From JAWXCM01 sp034408745 (GTDB taxonomy: Bacteria; Acidobacteriota; Terriglobia; Bryobacterales; Bryobacteraceae): a stretch of 51,156 nucleotides of DNA. The position numbers and the translations under genes are program-made. This document shows positions 36,301 through 43,645 of the stretch, piece by piece (position 1 is the first letter of the stretch; each line of letters starts with the position of its first letter). The notes beneath the pieces are model-generated. The model worked only from the letters and a program-made list of their open reading frames with translations. It had not been told where the DNA came from and did not search any database. The stretch lies in NCBI GenBank assembly GCA_034408745.1, contig JAWXCM010000208.1:1-51156 (forward strand). Reading direction: 5' to 3'.

Positions 36301-36873
36301 GAACTCGGTGTTGCCGCTGCGGACGCCGTTTACCGAGATGTTGGAGAGGACCTCAACCGCCGGCCCGAGGCTCGGGTGATTGGGCACGCCGAGGTTGACC
36401 ACGCCGGGCGCCACGCGTGCCAGTGACAGCGCATTTCCGCCCGGCAGCGGCAGGTCGAGGAGCCGTTTGGTGTCGAACACCTGGCCCACGTTCGCGGTGC
36501 CGGTCTCCAAAAGGCTCGCCTGGCCGGAGACGGTGACAGATTCGCCGGTGGCGCCGATCTCCAGTGGAATGTCGACGGTGAGACGGTCCGAAACGCGGAC
36601 TTTGAGGTCGGAGCGGCGATACTGCTTGAAGCCCGGTGCGGCTACTTCCAGGTTGTAGACGGCGGGAGCCAGATAGGGCAGCTCGTAACTGCCAGCTTCA
36701 TTTGTGATCGCCGAGAGGCGAACCTGAGTGTCTGCATTGGTAGCCGTAACGGTGATGTTGGGAACGGCGGCGCCGCTCGGGTCGATGACACGCCCTGAGA
36801 TTCGACCGCGCACGTCCTGGCCAGAGCAAAGAGATCCCAGTGCCAGCAGGGTAAGCGCTAATCGAGACTGCAT
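33394..36873 (-). CDS. TonB-dependent receptor with carboxypeptidase-regulatory domain, copy 2
   Basis: 1159 residues with signal peptide M-Q-S-R-L-A-L-T-L-L-A-L-G-S-L-C-S-G. The N-terminal regulatory sandwich (G-R-I-S-G-R-V-I-D-P-S-G-A-A-V-P) spans about 20-105. The plug then follows with L-P-L-P-G-G-N-A-L and S-V-G-R-S-P-G-G-S-I-N, and the beta-barrel ends I-H-L-G-L-K-L-I-F. It shares architecture but little loop sequence with the 11996-15439 copy. It heads an apparent operon with sulfatase and ABC genes, pointing to uptake of sulfated substrates. The start codon lies 10 bp from an inverted repeat at 36884-36901 shared with the divergent cupin gene. Confidence 0.9.
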   Translation of the reverse strand: MQSRLALTLLALGSLCSGQDVRGRISGRVIDPSGAAVPNITVTATNADTQVRLSAITNEAGSYELPYLAPAVYNLEVAAPGFKQYRRSDLKVRVSDRLTVDIPLEIGATGESVTVSGQASLLETGTANVGQVFDTKRLLDLPLPGGNALSLARVAPGVVNLGVPNHPSLGPAVEVLSNISVNGVRSGNTEFTVDGTPSMWGTNAAYAPPAEMVAEFKVQTATYDASVGRSPGGSINVVLRSGTNKFRATLYEFHNNQVLTAMDLFQRQALYNPSTGPVTEAKRQAANPRNVLNRFGASVSGPVVLPKLYNGKNKTFFVYGFEMLTRPGIERGNSFYTVPTPKQRQGDFSELLALGPSYQIYDPATIQPAAGGRFSRQPFPGNIIPANRLDKTAVALMNYWPLPNTNGTADGRNNFTRLPQSYNEFHSNTGKVDHNFSDKHRVFLRYNQTWQIFTSGQIFDNTATGQDRFRWNYGTGFDDVYVFSASLLNNFRYGFTRFDQTTSPLSQGFDMTGAGFASSLMASIPEQARVFPQIQTAGIQTLGTNFPNAGVTNNHVFADDVTWTRSNHTIRFGGEFRIYREHNYNFNLGSPQIVFGNTYTRGPLDNSPVAPIGQGFASYLLGIPTDGSLNVNASSAEQSTTLAFFIQDDWRISPKVSVNVGLRYDYDSPITERFNRSVRGFDSTVASPIEAQAKAAYAASPIPEIPVSQFQVKGGLLFAGVNGQSRSLWESDRNNFAPRIGITWNPLKATVIRTGYGIYYVPLGADRSTVNQSGYSLRNGLVPSLDNGVTYTASLSNPFPGGIAQPAGAAGGLSTDIGRSVSFFNSTPRNGYMQRFSLGVQQELPGAVLLDVGYIGNRGTKLVVNRPYNAVPVQYLSRTGSRDQATIDRLTVQVNNPFFPLPGTDIAGRTVARTQLLRPFPQYTGVNGDDPIGYSWFHSMQMRAERRFSKGFTAQFNYTWSKFMEASGFLNAGDTALEEVISDLDRSHRATLTGIWELPFGRGRALFAGAPGIVDHVIGGWQLQAVWQRNTGAPLNLGNVLLTGDIRGLGNVEQTFDRWFNTSIFNRNPQEQLAQNYRMVSTRFAAVRNPDQEVWDLSIVKNWKIRELTTLQFRGEALNALNRSNMASPNTDPTNTLFGRITATSGNPRYIHLGLKLIF

Positions 36874-36883
36874 GGCACAAAGT

Positions 36884-36901
36884 TTATCTCAACGGAGATA
36901 A
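36884..36901. promoter_or_regulatory. inverted repeat TTATCTC-aacg-GAGATAA, possible operator
   Basis: Two perfect 7-base arms with a 4-base spacer lie in the 36-bp gap between the divergent starts of the TonB receptor (36873) and the cupin (36910). The right arm's GGAG (36894-36897) could also serve as the cupin ribosome site. The position allows one dimeric regulator to control both genes, but the regulator is unknown. Confidence 0.5.
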
Positions 36902-36909
36902 TACAGTTC

Positions 36910-37272
36910 GTGCCCCAACTGATCTCAGAACCTACGCGCATTGAAGCTGCCGGGAACAAGCCTAAACTCATAGACGAGTTCATAGGAGCCGTCAACACGT
37001 CGGAGTCGCGCCTGAGCGTCGCGCGCATGCGCTCCCCGGGCGGCTGGGTGGAACCCGGTCAGCGCCCTGAGTTTGACGAGTTCACGGTTGTGCTTATGGG
37101 GATGCTGCGGGTGGAGCATGAGGGAGGCGCCATCGACGTCCATGCCGGGCAGGGCGTTCACACCCGCCCCGGTGAATGGATTCGGTATTCGACACCGCTG
37201 GATGAAGGCGCCGAGTATATCGCCATCTGCCTCCCGGCGTTCAGCCCGAACACCGTGCATCGCGACGAATAG
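36910..37272 (+). CDS. small cupin-domain protein
   Basis: 120 residues starting with GTG 36910. A single cupin barrel: motif 1 reads R-P-E-F-D-E-F-T-V-V-L-M-G, lacking the usual H-x-H pair, and motif 2 is P-G-E-W-I-R-Y-S-T-P without the usual histidine. The metal site is therefore altered or absent. No signal peptide. It is divergent from the TonB receptor across a 36-bp gap with an inverted repeat, so it could be linked to that locus. It may bind a small ligand; function unknown. Confidence 0.8.
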   Translation: MPQLISEPTRIEAAGNKPKLIDEFIGAVNTSESRLSVARMRSPGGWVEPGQRPEFDEFTVVLMGMLRVEHEGGAIDVHAGQGVHTRPGEWIRYSTPLDEGAEYIAICLPAFSPNTVHRDE

Positions 37273-37333
37273 CTGAAAGGTGAACAGGCGCGGGAGGTCT
37301 CAGATTGACCGGTACACCAACTTCACCGGGACC

Positions 37334-37346
37334 GCCCCGCGCCGGG
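37334..37346. terminator. short GC hairpin between convergent cupin and ferredoxin genes
   Basis: CCCCG (37334-37338) pairs with CGGGG (37342-37346) over a 3-base loop, in the 90-bp gap between the two stops. No clear U-tract follows on either strand, so termination is only suggested by position. Confidence 0.3.
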
Positions 37347-37362
37347 GAGATCTGAAATTTCG

Positions 37363-37614
37363 TTAGTTGTAGTACGCGGCGTTTTTCGCTGTATACTCGA
37401 CCAGCTCGGGCGGCAGGTCCGCTTCCACGTAGATCGAGTTCGTCGGGCAGACCGGGATGCAGGCGCCGCAGTCGATACAGGTTGCCGGATCGATGTAGAG
37501 CTGCTCGGTGGTCTCAAACTGCCCTTCGTCGTTCTTTGGATGGATGCAGTCTACCGGACATGCATCAATGCAGAGTTCGTCTTTGGTGCAGGTGTTGGTG
37601 ATGACGTAGGCCAT
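37363..37614 (-). CDS. two-cluster bacterial ferredoxin
   Basis: 83 residues with two cysteine sets: C9, C15, C19, C23 and C46, C49, C52, C56 (C-I-D-C-G-A-C-I-P-V-C-P). This is the pattern of seven- or eight-iron ferredoxins with an extended C-terminal helix (L-P-P-E-L-V-E-Y). The first set has a shorter C9-C15 spacing than the common C-x7-C. It is a cytoplasmic electron carrier. GGAGA before the ATG is a clear ribosome site. Monocistronic; partner enzymes are not in the window. Confidence 0.93.
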   Translation of the reverse strand: MAYVITNTCTKDELCIDACPVDCIHPKNDEGQFETTEQLYIDPATCIDCGACIPVCPTNSIYVEADLPPELVEYTAKNAAYYN

Positions 37615-37691
37615 TGTTTCTCCTTGGTGCTTGCATGGAACAAATGCACGTCGTATGCCAACCAGTAAGGTAAATGAAAACAGCGGCTTAG

Positions 37692-37726
37692 CTCGTGAGC
37701 ACGAGGAATGTGGGGCTAATGCCCCA
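37692..37726. terminator. two adjacent hairpins downstream of the lipoprotein gene
   Basis: CTCGTG-ag-CACGAG (37692-37705) and TGGGGC-taat-GCCCCA (37711-37726) are both perfect 6-base stems. They lie 12-46 bp beyond the stop of the minus-strand lipoprotein gene and upstream of the ferredoxin start. No U-tract is present, so the terminator call is tentative. Confidence 0.4.
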
Positions 37727-37737
37727 GTTTCGCCGCG

Positions 37738-38652
37738 TCATCTGACCCCGAACATCGGAAGCTCGGTTGCTGCTTTCTCCAACACCGAATAAGGAATGTC
37801 TGTAGAAAAATGCAACACATTCTCCGCCTTTGTCAGATGCATCCCGTCGAACACGGATAAGATTTCCTTCTGCTTGTCCTGCGTGTTAAGGCGGCCGAGC
37901 CCCAGCAAGCCGCGAATCGCGCCGCCCAGACGTTCGGCCGCCTGCGGGTCCGTCGCCTCCAGATCCACTTTGGCGGAGAACTGATAACTGACGTCGAGGC
38001 CGCCTGAAGCGAAGGTCAGCGACTTCGACATACGCGCCAGGCCAGTCAGCATCCCCGCGTCGACGCCGCCCATGTCCGGCAATACGCCGCCAGCCTGCGC
38101 CGCAAACCAGGCCTGATTTGAGGACGAAATCTTCTGGATCCGCTGCTGTAGCGCCGCCGGGACGCCCGTGACGTTCTCGCGATTGTCCACCAGCCGCCGC
38201 AGTGCGGGAGTCGGCCCGGCGGCCGCGGTCGACGGATTCAGAAACAGGACCGCCGCCTTCTCGTCGCCGATCATCGTGAAGCCCTTGTACGACATCCTCT
38301 GGGCGTTCTGCAGATCGAGCTTCGGCTCCATGCCCATGTCGGAGAACTTGCCGCGGATTAGTACCACGGCTTCTTTGGCACTGGACGCAAGCAGAATCTC
38401 CCACAGGTCTTTCTCTGGGTCCAGACCGGTGCGTTTGCGAAAGTCGGCGATCATGGGAACGCGGCCCTTTTGCACGTACTCGCGCCAAAACGGAGTCTGC
38501 GCCAGTTTCTGAACCCGCACGCCGGCCAGCAGGATGGTGTCGGGTGGAACCAGCGTGGCCAGCGCCGGGTCGACAAATACATTGGGGCTGGACTCTTTTT
38601 TGCAGCCCGACAGAAATAAAGCGATTAGTAACAACAGCGAAACGGATCGCAT
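37738..38652 (-). CDS. lipoprotein of unknown function
   Basis: 304 residues from ATG 38652 (an in-frame ATG at 38673 would overlap the divergent gene's start). The lipobox L-S-G-C puts the lipidated cysteine at 17. The mature protein reads F-V-D-P-A-L-A-T-L-V-P-P-D-T-I-L-L-A-G-V-R, followed by alternating strands and helices (F-R-K-R-T-G-L-D-P-E-K-D-L-W-E). Similar lipoproteins occur in Acidobacteriota and resemble the DUF3352 type in layout, but I cannot name a function. It is divergent from the lactonase-like gene with a 19-bp gap. Confidence 0.75.
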   Translation of the reverse strand: MRSVSLLLLIALFLSGCKKESSPNVFVDPALATLVPPDTILLAGVRVQKLAQTPFWREYVQKGRVPMIADFRKRTGLDPEKDLWEILLASSAKEAVVLIRGKFSDMGMEPKLDLQNAQRMSYKGFTMIGDEKAAVLFLNPSTAAAGPTPALRRLVDNRENVTGVPAALQQRIQKISSSNQAWFAAQAGGVLPDMGGVDAGMLTGLARMSKSLTFASGGLDVSYQFSAKVDLEATDPQAAERLGGAIRGLLGLGRLNTQDKQKEILSVFDGMHLTKAENVLHFSTDIPYSVLEKAATELPMFGVR

Positions 38653-38660
38653 TTTAAACT

Positions 38661-38671
38661 GAGATGATCTC
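38661..38671. promoter_or_regulatory. GAGAT-g-ATCTC palindrome between divergent starts
   Basis: A perfect 5-base inverted repeat with a 1-base centre fills most of the 19-bp gap between the lipoprotein (38652) and lactonase-like (38672) starts. The right arm ends directly at the ATG. It could be an operator, though an 11-base palindrome can arise by chance. Confidence 0.3.
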
Positions 38672-39511
38672 ATGCGTATCGATGCCCACCAGCATTACTG
38701 GGATTTGTCCAGTTTTGACTATCCCTGGATGCCGCCAGAGCCAACTCCTTTGAGGCGCAACTTCCTGCCCGCTGACTTTGCCCCGATTCTCGAACGGAAC
38801 CACTTCGACGGCTCGGTTGTGGTTCAGGCCACCACCGACCCGCGCGAAGCGGACTGGCTGCTGCGGCTGGCGTCGGAAAACCCAGTGGTGCTCGGCGTTG
38901 TGGCATGGGTGGATCTGAAGGATCCGCGGCTCGGTGAGACCCTCGACCGCCTGCAACGCCATCCGAAATTCGCTGGTGTTCGACATCCCGTTCACGATGA
39001 AGACGATGTTCGCTGGCTTTTGCATAACAGCGTAATTGCCGGTCTCCGGGAACTGGCCCGGCGCGGCATCCCATACGACCTCCTGCTGCGCCCTCGGCAT
39101 TTGCCGCTGCTGCCAGAGCTCGTGGAAGCCGTGCCCGGTCTGCCAATGGTCATCGACCACATGGCCAAACCCGACATCGCTCACGGTGTCATGGAGCCCT
39201 GGGCTCGCGGCATGGAGTGTGCCGCGCAGATCCCGCACATGCACGTGAAGATCTCCGGCCTTATCACCGAGGCGGATCACGAGCACTGGAACGCTGGCCA
39301 GCTCCGGCCCTATGTGCAGCATGTGTGGTCGAAGTTCGGGTCCGGGCGCTGCCTGTTTGGCTCGGACTGGCCTGTATGCCTGCTGGCCGGGATCTGGAAA
39401 GAAGTGCTCGCCGCTGCCACACAGGCGGTCGGCGCGGTGCCCGCCAACCTTCGAGCCGGGTTTATGGGCGAAAATGCGGCGCGGTTTTATGGATTGAAAT
39501 TGCCACGCTAA
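38672..39511 (+). CDS. amidohydrolase-2 family lactonase-like protein (COG3618)
   Basis: 279 residues, a TIM-barrel metal hydrolase close to L-fuconolactonase and 2-pyrone-4,6-dicarboxylate lactonase. Metal residues: H6 and H8 in D-A-H-Q-H-Y-W, a histidine in V-I-D-H-M-A-K-P, and an aspartate in F-G-S-D-W-P-V. No signal peptide. The end A-R-F-Y-G-L is typical of the family. It probably opens a sugar lactone in the cytoplasm; the exact substrate is unknown. The 3' end overlaps the convergent UroD-like gene by 4 bp. Confidence 0.9.
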   Translation: MRIDAHQHYWDLSSFDYPWMPPEPTPLRRNFLPADFAPILERNHFDGSVVVQATTDPREADWLLRLASENPVVLGVVAWVDLKDPRLGETLDRLQRHPKFAGVRHPVHDEDDVRWLLHNSVIAGLRELARRGIPYDLLLRPRHLPLLPELVEAVPGLPMVIDHMAKPDIAHGVMEPWARGMECAAQIPHMHVKISGLITEADHEHWNAGQLRPYVQHVWSKFGSGRCLFGSDWPVCLLAGIWKEVLAAATQAVGAVPANLRAGFMGENAARFYGLKLPR

Positions 39512-40524
39512 GCGCCCACGCGGTGTGCCACGGAGATGGCGTGCTTCAGCCGGTCCCAGTTGGTGTCGGCCTCGACTGTGCAGTCCGCACCCAGCATAAA
39601 TGGACGCGGCGCGCTCTTCACCACGCGGCGGATTTCCGCCTCCACCTGCGCCGGAGTGCCCGTGCCGACAACGCCGTGACGGTCGAGGCCGCCCATGAAG
39701 GGCCGCCTGAACTGCTCCGTGATTTCCTGCCCGGACAACTCGCGTCCCGCCAGCTTCACGTTGCAGTTGACCACGTGGCCCGGGTAGTCGGCGACCGCGT
39801 CGTAGTTGGCGTAGGGTGCCACGTAATCGCACACGTGCAGAATATTAAACTGGCAGCTGCGCGAGATCTCTTTCATCGACACCAGGTCGTACGGCTTCAC
39901 GTACTTCGTGAAAATGGCAGGGTTGCTGAAGCGCTTTGCTTCGGAGCCCTGTGTCGACGCGTAGAACCCGTCGACGCCTTCCTTTATGCAGGCTCTGACG
40001 AACAGCATCTGACTCTCAGTCAGGATCTCCAGGCCCTTCTTCACTGCCTCGGGATTCTCTTCCAGGTGCTGCAGCAGCACAGGCGCGGTGGCACAGTGGC
40101 CGGCGCACATGAACGGCGAATACAGCGTCATCAGGATGAGCGAGTTCTTCTTCTCGGCTTTCACCAACTCCCGAACCGTCTGCAGCAGAGGCTCGTAGAA
40201 GTCGAGCCCGGCCAGCTTCAATTTCGACCAGTCCGCCGGCTTCCTGAGAAAATCCTGCCGCGAATAGGTTTGTTCGAACTGGATTTTCAGGAAATCCATG
40301 TCGGTATGACGGTAGAATTCCAGGTGCCGTCTGGCGGCTGCGGAGCCAGCCTTGTAGTCGTTGCCGAAGTGGAGGAAAAATGCCGCGGGCGTGTAGTTGG
40401 GGGCGCCTTGCCCGGCCAGCCACGCCAGCATGCGGTCGCGCTTACTGGCAGGCGCCGCAGCGGCAAACGAAGCCTGCCCCAGGGCGGCGGCGGAAGACAG
40501 ACGGAGGAAGGTGCGACGCTTCAT
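39508..40524 (-). CDS. Tat-exported uroporphyrinogen decarboxylase-fold protein
   Basis: 338 residues from ATG 40524, chosen for its twin-arginine leader M-K-R-R-T-F-L-R-L-S-S-A-A-A-L-G. The body resembles the UroD/methyltransferase (MtaA-like) barrel: M-D-F-L-K-I-Q-F at the start, G-F-Y-A-S-T-Q-G, C-D-Y-V-A-P-Y, F-M-G-G-L-D-R-H-G and F-M-L-G-A-D-C-T. The last block resembles the C-terminal motif of corrinoid-linked UroD-like methyltransferases. Export is odd for this family. It follows the APC permease after 8 bp, so the two are co-transcribed. Haem synthesis is unlikely. Confidence 0.82.
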   Translation of the reverse strand: MKRRTFLRLSSAAALGQASFAAAAPASKRDRMLAWLAGQGAPNYTPAAFFLHFGNDYKAGSAAARRHLEFYRHTDMDFLKIQFEQTYSRQDFLRKPADWSKLKLAGLDFYEPLLQTVRELVKAEKKNSLILMTLYSPFMCAGHCATAPVLLQHLEENPEAVKKGLEILTESQMLFVRACIKEGVDGFYASTQGSEAKRFSNPAIFTKYVKPYDLVSMKEISRSCQFNILHVCDYVAPYANYDAVADYPGHVVNCNVKLAGRELSGQEITEQFRRPFMGGLDRHGVVGTGTPAQVEAEIRRVVKSAPRPFMLGADCTVEADTNWDRLKHAISVAHRVGA

Positions 40525-40532
40525 GTCATTTC

Positions 40533-42767
40533 TCAGGGCTTGATGCCAGGCTCCAGTTCCGCTGCTGGCCCGGCATGTGCGCCGAGCGTGATCTCCACGT
40601 CCGTGGCCATCTCCGGATCGCCGATCTCGCGTTCCATGCGGCGCAGCGCAACGCTCACCACGTCGCGATGGTGCAGCCGCGAGCCAAATTTCTCCGACAA
40701 CTGCAGCCACAATTCGTGGACCCGGTCCACGTCTTCGGGCCACAGACGGGGCGGGTGCGGGCCCAGGTTGACGTAGGTGGAAGGTTGGCCGGGCGATATG
40801 ATTTCGAGCGAGAACGGGGGCCGCGGATCGGGCAGGTTCTCCCAGGCTTTGCCGATGCGGTGCGCCAGTTCTTCCTGCGCCATCCGCGCCGAAACGCCGG
40901 TCACCAGCTTCGAGGCGGCCAGACGCGCCGCGGTTTGCACCATGGCGTCGAACGCGTCCACGGCCGGGACTACCAGCAGGTCGACTGACTTGCCTTCCTT
41001 TTCGGCCAGCGTCACCACGCGGGTAAACAGATTCTGCTCGTAGTCGGTGAAAAGCTGGTTCTCGCCGAGGCCATACTCGGCCGCGCCGGTGCTGACATTG
41101 CGGACCGTCATCACGATGATGTCGTGCCGCCGCAGGTTGGTGCGTTCAAGGATGCTCTTCAGGTGATGCAGCCGCGATCCGTCGCGCACTGCCACCAGCA
41201 CACTGCCTGGCCGTGCACCCAGTTCTTCCGCCGTGATGGAGGGCCGCACCGCCAGGTTGAACTGCTCCATCTGCGATTCTTCACGCGACCGCCGGTGGGA
41301 ATTGATGCGCTGGGAGATGGTGAAGACGATGAAGATGCCGATGGTGAAGCCGACGCCGTACACGGTCGCAATCTGCTTGGTGAACAGGTTCGCGATCGCG
41401 ACGAAAAACAGGACCAGCGTCGTCGAAATCAAACCGATCGGCCACTCGCGTCCGCCGAGATGCAGGTTGAACGGGAACTTGTATTCCTGATCGCCTCGTT
41501 TGAACCGCAGCGCCAGTACGCCAAGCGACTTCATGAAGAAGCTCCACACAACGCCGAAAGCATAGGCTTCACCCAGCAGATACATGTCGCCGCGGCTGGC
41601 CACAATCGTGACGATCTGCAGCAGCGCGATGGCGTTGATGATGCGAAATGTGGTGCCGAACTTGATGTGCGGCAGGCGGAACCAGTCCAGCAGCACGCCG
41701 TCTTCCGCCAGCCGGTTCAGCACGCCATTCGACCCGATGATGGAGGTGTTCACCGCACCGGAGAGGATCAGCGTACCCACCAGCACCACGAAGCCCTGAA
41801 ACGCAAGGCGCAGACTCTCCGGCCCCACCAGATGCATCGCGAGCCCGGCCAGCAGGTTGTCGATGTACCGGCCTCGAGCCGCGTCGGGAATGATGGTGTC
41901 GGCCAGCAACGTTGTAACGCCGGTGCACACCACGGCGAAGACGCACACGATAGTGGAGGTGATCTGAAGGTTCTTCAGCTTGGGGTAAGCGATCTCGCGA
42001 TACACCTGCGCCAGAGTCTCAAAGCCGCTCATAGCCAGCAGGGAGTGGCCAAATGCAATGATTATCGCCACGACCGGAATCGTGGGCCAGAAGGTACCCT
42101 CCAGCCAGCCAAGGCCGTCCTTACTGAAGTGGAGATTGGGCGCGGTGGGAGGCGGTGGAATCTGTGCCGGGCCCTGGATCAGCAGAGTGATCACGGACCA
42201 GCCGATCATGATGAGCACCATCGCCGTGGTGATCTGCATAATGCGCAGAGCGCTGGTGGACGATTCATGAATGCCGCGGATATTCGCACGCCAGAAGAAC
42301 AAAGTGGCCGCCACGCCGAATGCCGCCGCGAACAGGTCGGGCGGCATATGGAAAGGTACGCCCAGCGCCACGGACAAGTCGTTGATCAGGTGGCCCAGAT
42401 AGTGGCCCGCGGTCACGGAGCTGATCGGGCCCGTCAGGATGTAATCGAAGATCAGTGCCGATACGGAGAAACGGGCCAGAAACGGGCCCATCGCGTCACG
42501 TACAACGACGTACACGCCGCCGCGCACGAACATGCTGCAGCTTTCCAGATACACGGACCGCACGGCGAAGCTGAACAGCATGACGCCCAGGATGAACCAC
42601 GGTGCGCTGCGGCCAATTGCCTGCTCGGCGATACCTCCGGCGTAGAATGCGGATGAGGCAAGATCGGAAAGAACAATCGCCGCGGCCCTCCAGAAAGAAA
42701 TGAAGGACAGCATAACGGTGCTGGCGACAACCACTGTGGTCGCGCCGGAACGAGGCTGTGGATTCAC
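40533..42767 (-). CDS. APC-superfamily amino acid permease with USP-like C-terminal domain
   Basis: 744 residues from GTG 42767, with GGAG 8 bases upstream; a TTG at 42794 is the alternative. About 12 membrane helices cover residues 15-485 (S-T-V-M-L-S-F-I-S-F-W-R-A-A, G-H-S-L-L-A-M-S-G-F-E-T-L-A-Q). A cytoplasmic domain of about 240 residues follows, with alternating strands and helices like universal stress proteins (G-S-V-L-V-A-V-R-D, H-D-I-I-V-M-T-V-R, D-L-L-V-V-P-A-V-D). Such tails regulate transport in some APC and CCC carriers. Divergent from the secreted propeller-like gene. Amino acid or amine import is likely. Confidence 0.88.
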   Translation of the reverse strand: MNPQPRSGATTVVVASTVMLSFISFWRAAAIVLSDLASSAFYAGGIAEQAIGRSAPWFILGVMLFSFAVRSVYLESCSMFVRGGVYVVVRDAMGPFLARFSVSALIFDYILTGPISSVTAGHYLGHLINDLSVALGVPFHMPPDLFAAAFGVAATLFFWRANIRGIHESSTSALRIMQITTAMVLIMIGWSVITLLIQGPAQIPPPPTAPNLHFSKDGLGWLEGTFWPTIPVVAIIIAFGHSLLAMSGFETLAQVYREIAYPKLKNLQITSTIVCVFAVVCTGVTTLLADTIIPDAARGRYIDNLLAGLAMHLVGPESLRLAFQGFVVLVGTLILSGAVNTSIIGSNGVLNRLAEDGVLLDWFRLPHIKFGTTFRIINAIALLQIVTIVASRGDMYLLGEAYAFGVVWSFFMKSLGVLALRFKRGDQEYKFPFNLHLGGREWPIGLISTTLVLFFVAIANLFTKQIATVYGVGFTIGIFIVFTISQRINSHRRSREESQMEQFNLAVRPSITAEELGARPGSVLVAVRDGSRLHHLKSILERTNLRRHDIIVMTVRNVSTGAAEYGLGENQLFTDYEQNLFTRVVTLAEKEGKSVDLLVVPAVDAFDAMVQTAARLAASKLVTGVSARMAQEELAHRIGKAWENLPDPRPPFSLEIISPGQPSTYVNLGPHPPRLWPEDVDRVHELWLQLSEKFGSRLHHRDVVSVALRRMEREIGDPEMATDVEITLGAHAGPAAELEPGIKP

Positions 42768-42781
42768 CCTTGAAACTCCAG

Positions 42782-43645
42782 ATGCCGAGCCCAACTCATG
42801 TTCATAATCTCAGAACCCCAGTGTACCTTTGTCTAATTGTTGCGCTGAATGCGTCTGCATGGGGGCAGTACCAGCCGCCTCGTATTCTGGCGGAGGTACA
42901 GATCCCAACTCTCACGGAGAGCAGTGGCGTCGCAGCGTCGCGCACCCACCCCGGCGTGCTGTGGACGCATAACGATTCCGGCACCGGACCGTTGTTGTTC
43001 GCGGTCGACCGGGCGGGGAAGCTGGTCAGCCGGTGGCAGGTGCCGGGTGTTCGAGCCTTCGACTGGGAGGACATCGCGGCCGGACCAGGTGGGCTGTACA
43101 TCGGTGACATCGGCGACAACAACCGCAGGCGCGCCAGTATCGTTGTGTATCGCATTCCTGAGCCGAATCCACGAGCGTCGAAGCCCGGCCGCACGTCGGT
43201 CGCGACAGCGTTTCGATTCACGTATCCGGACGGTGCTCATGACGCGGAAGCCCTGATGGTGCATCCAAAGACGGGCGACATGTACATCGTCAGCAAGGCC
43301 CACTTCGGCGACCCGGAGACCGCGGTATATCGCGCACGGGCGCCGCTCCGGTCCGGTACCGTGCTGCGGAAGGTAGCTGTGTTGCGGATTGCGCGGGGGC
43401 TGCTGGGATCGATTGCGGGGATCACCGGAGGCGACATTTCTCCCGACGGGTCCCGTGTTGTCCTGTGCGATTACTTCGCCGCGTGGGAAGCTCCGTTCGA
43501 TCCGGAGTGGAAGTCGGAATGGCGGAGCATCGAAATCGGGGCGCGTGAACAGGGCGAAGCAATCTGCTACCGGCATGACGGGCGCGCCCTGCTGGTTACC
43601 AGCGAGGGCGCGTCGTTTCCTCTCATCGAGATCGAATTACGCTGA
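42782..43645 (+). CDS. secreted propeller-like protein of unknown function
   Basis: 287 residues from ATG 42782; a GTG at 42821 would start directly at the hydrophobic core of the signal peptide (V-Y-L-C-L-I-V-A-L-N-A-S-A) and is a fair alternative. The mature part has propeller-like strands: S-S-G-V-A-A-S-R-T-H-P-G-V-L-W-T-H-N-D-S-G, D-W-E-D-I-A-A-G-P, G-D-I-G-D-N-N-R-R-R, D-A-E-A-L-M-V-H-P. This acidic-loop pattern is widespread in secreted proteins annotated as hypothetical or phytase/esterase-like. No catalytic site is evident. Overlaps the convergent cytochrome b gene by 9 bp. Confidence 0.78.
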   Translation: MPSPTHVHNLRTPVYLCLIVALNASAWGQYQPPRILAEVQIPTLTESSGVAASRTHPGVLWTHNDSGTGPLLFAVDRAGKLVSRWQVPGVRAFDWEDIAAGPGGLYIGDIGDNNRRRASIVVYRIPEPNPRASKPGRTSVATAFRFTYPDGAHDAEALMVHPKTGDMYIVSKAHFGDPETAVYRARAPLRSGTVLRKVAVLRIARGLLGSIAGITGGDISPDGSRVVLCDYFAAWEAPFDPEWKSEWRSIEIGAREQGEAICYRHDGRALLVTSEGASFPLIEIELR

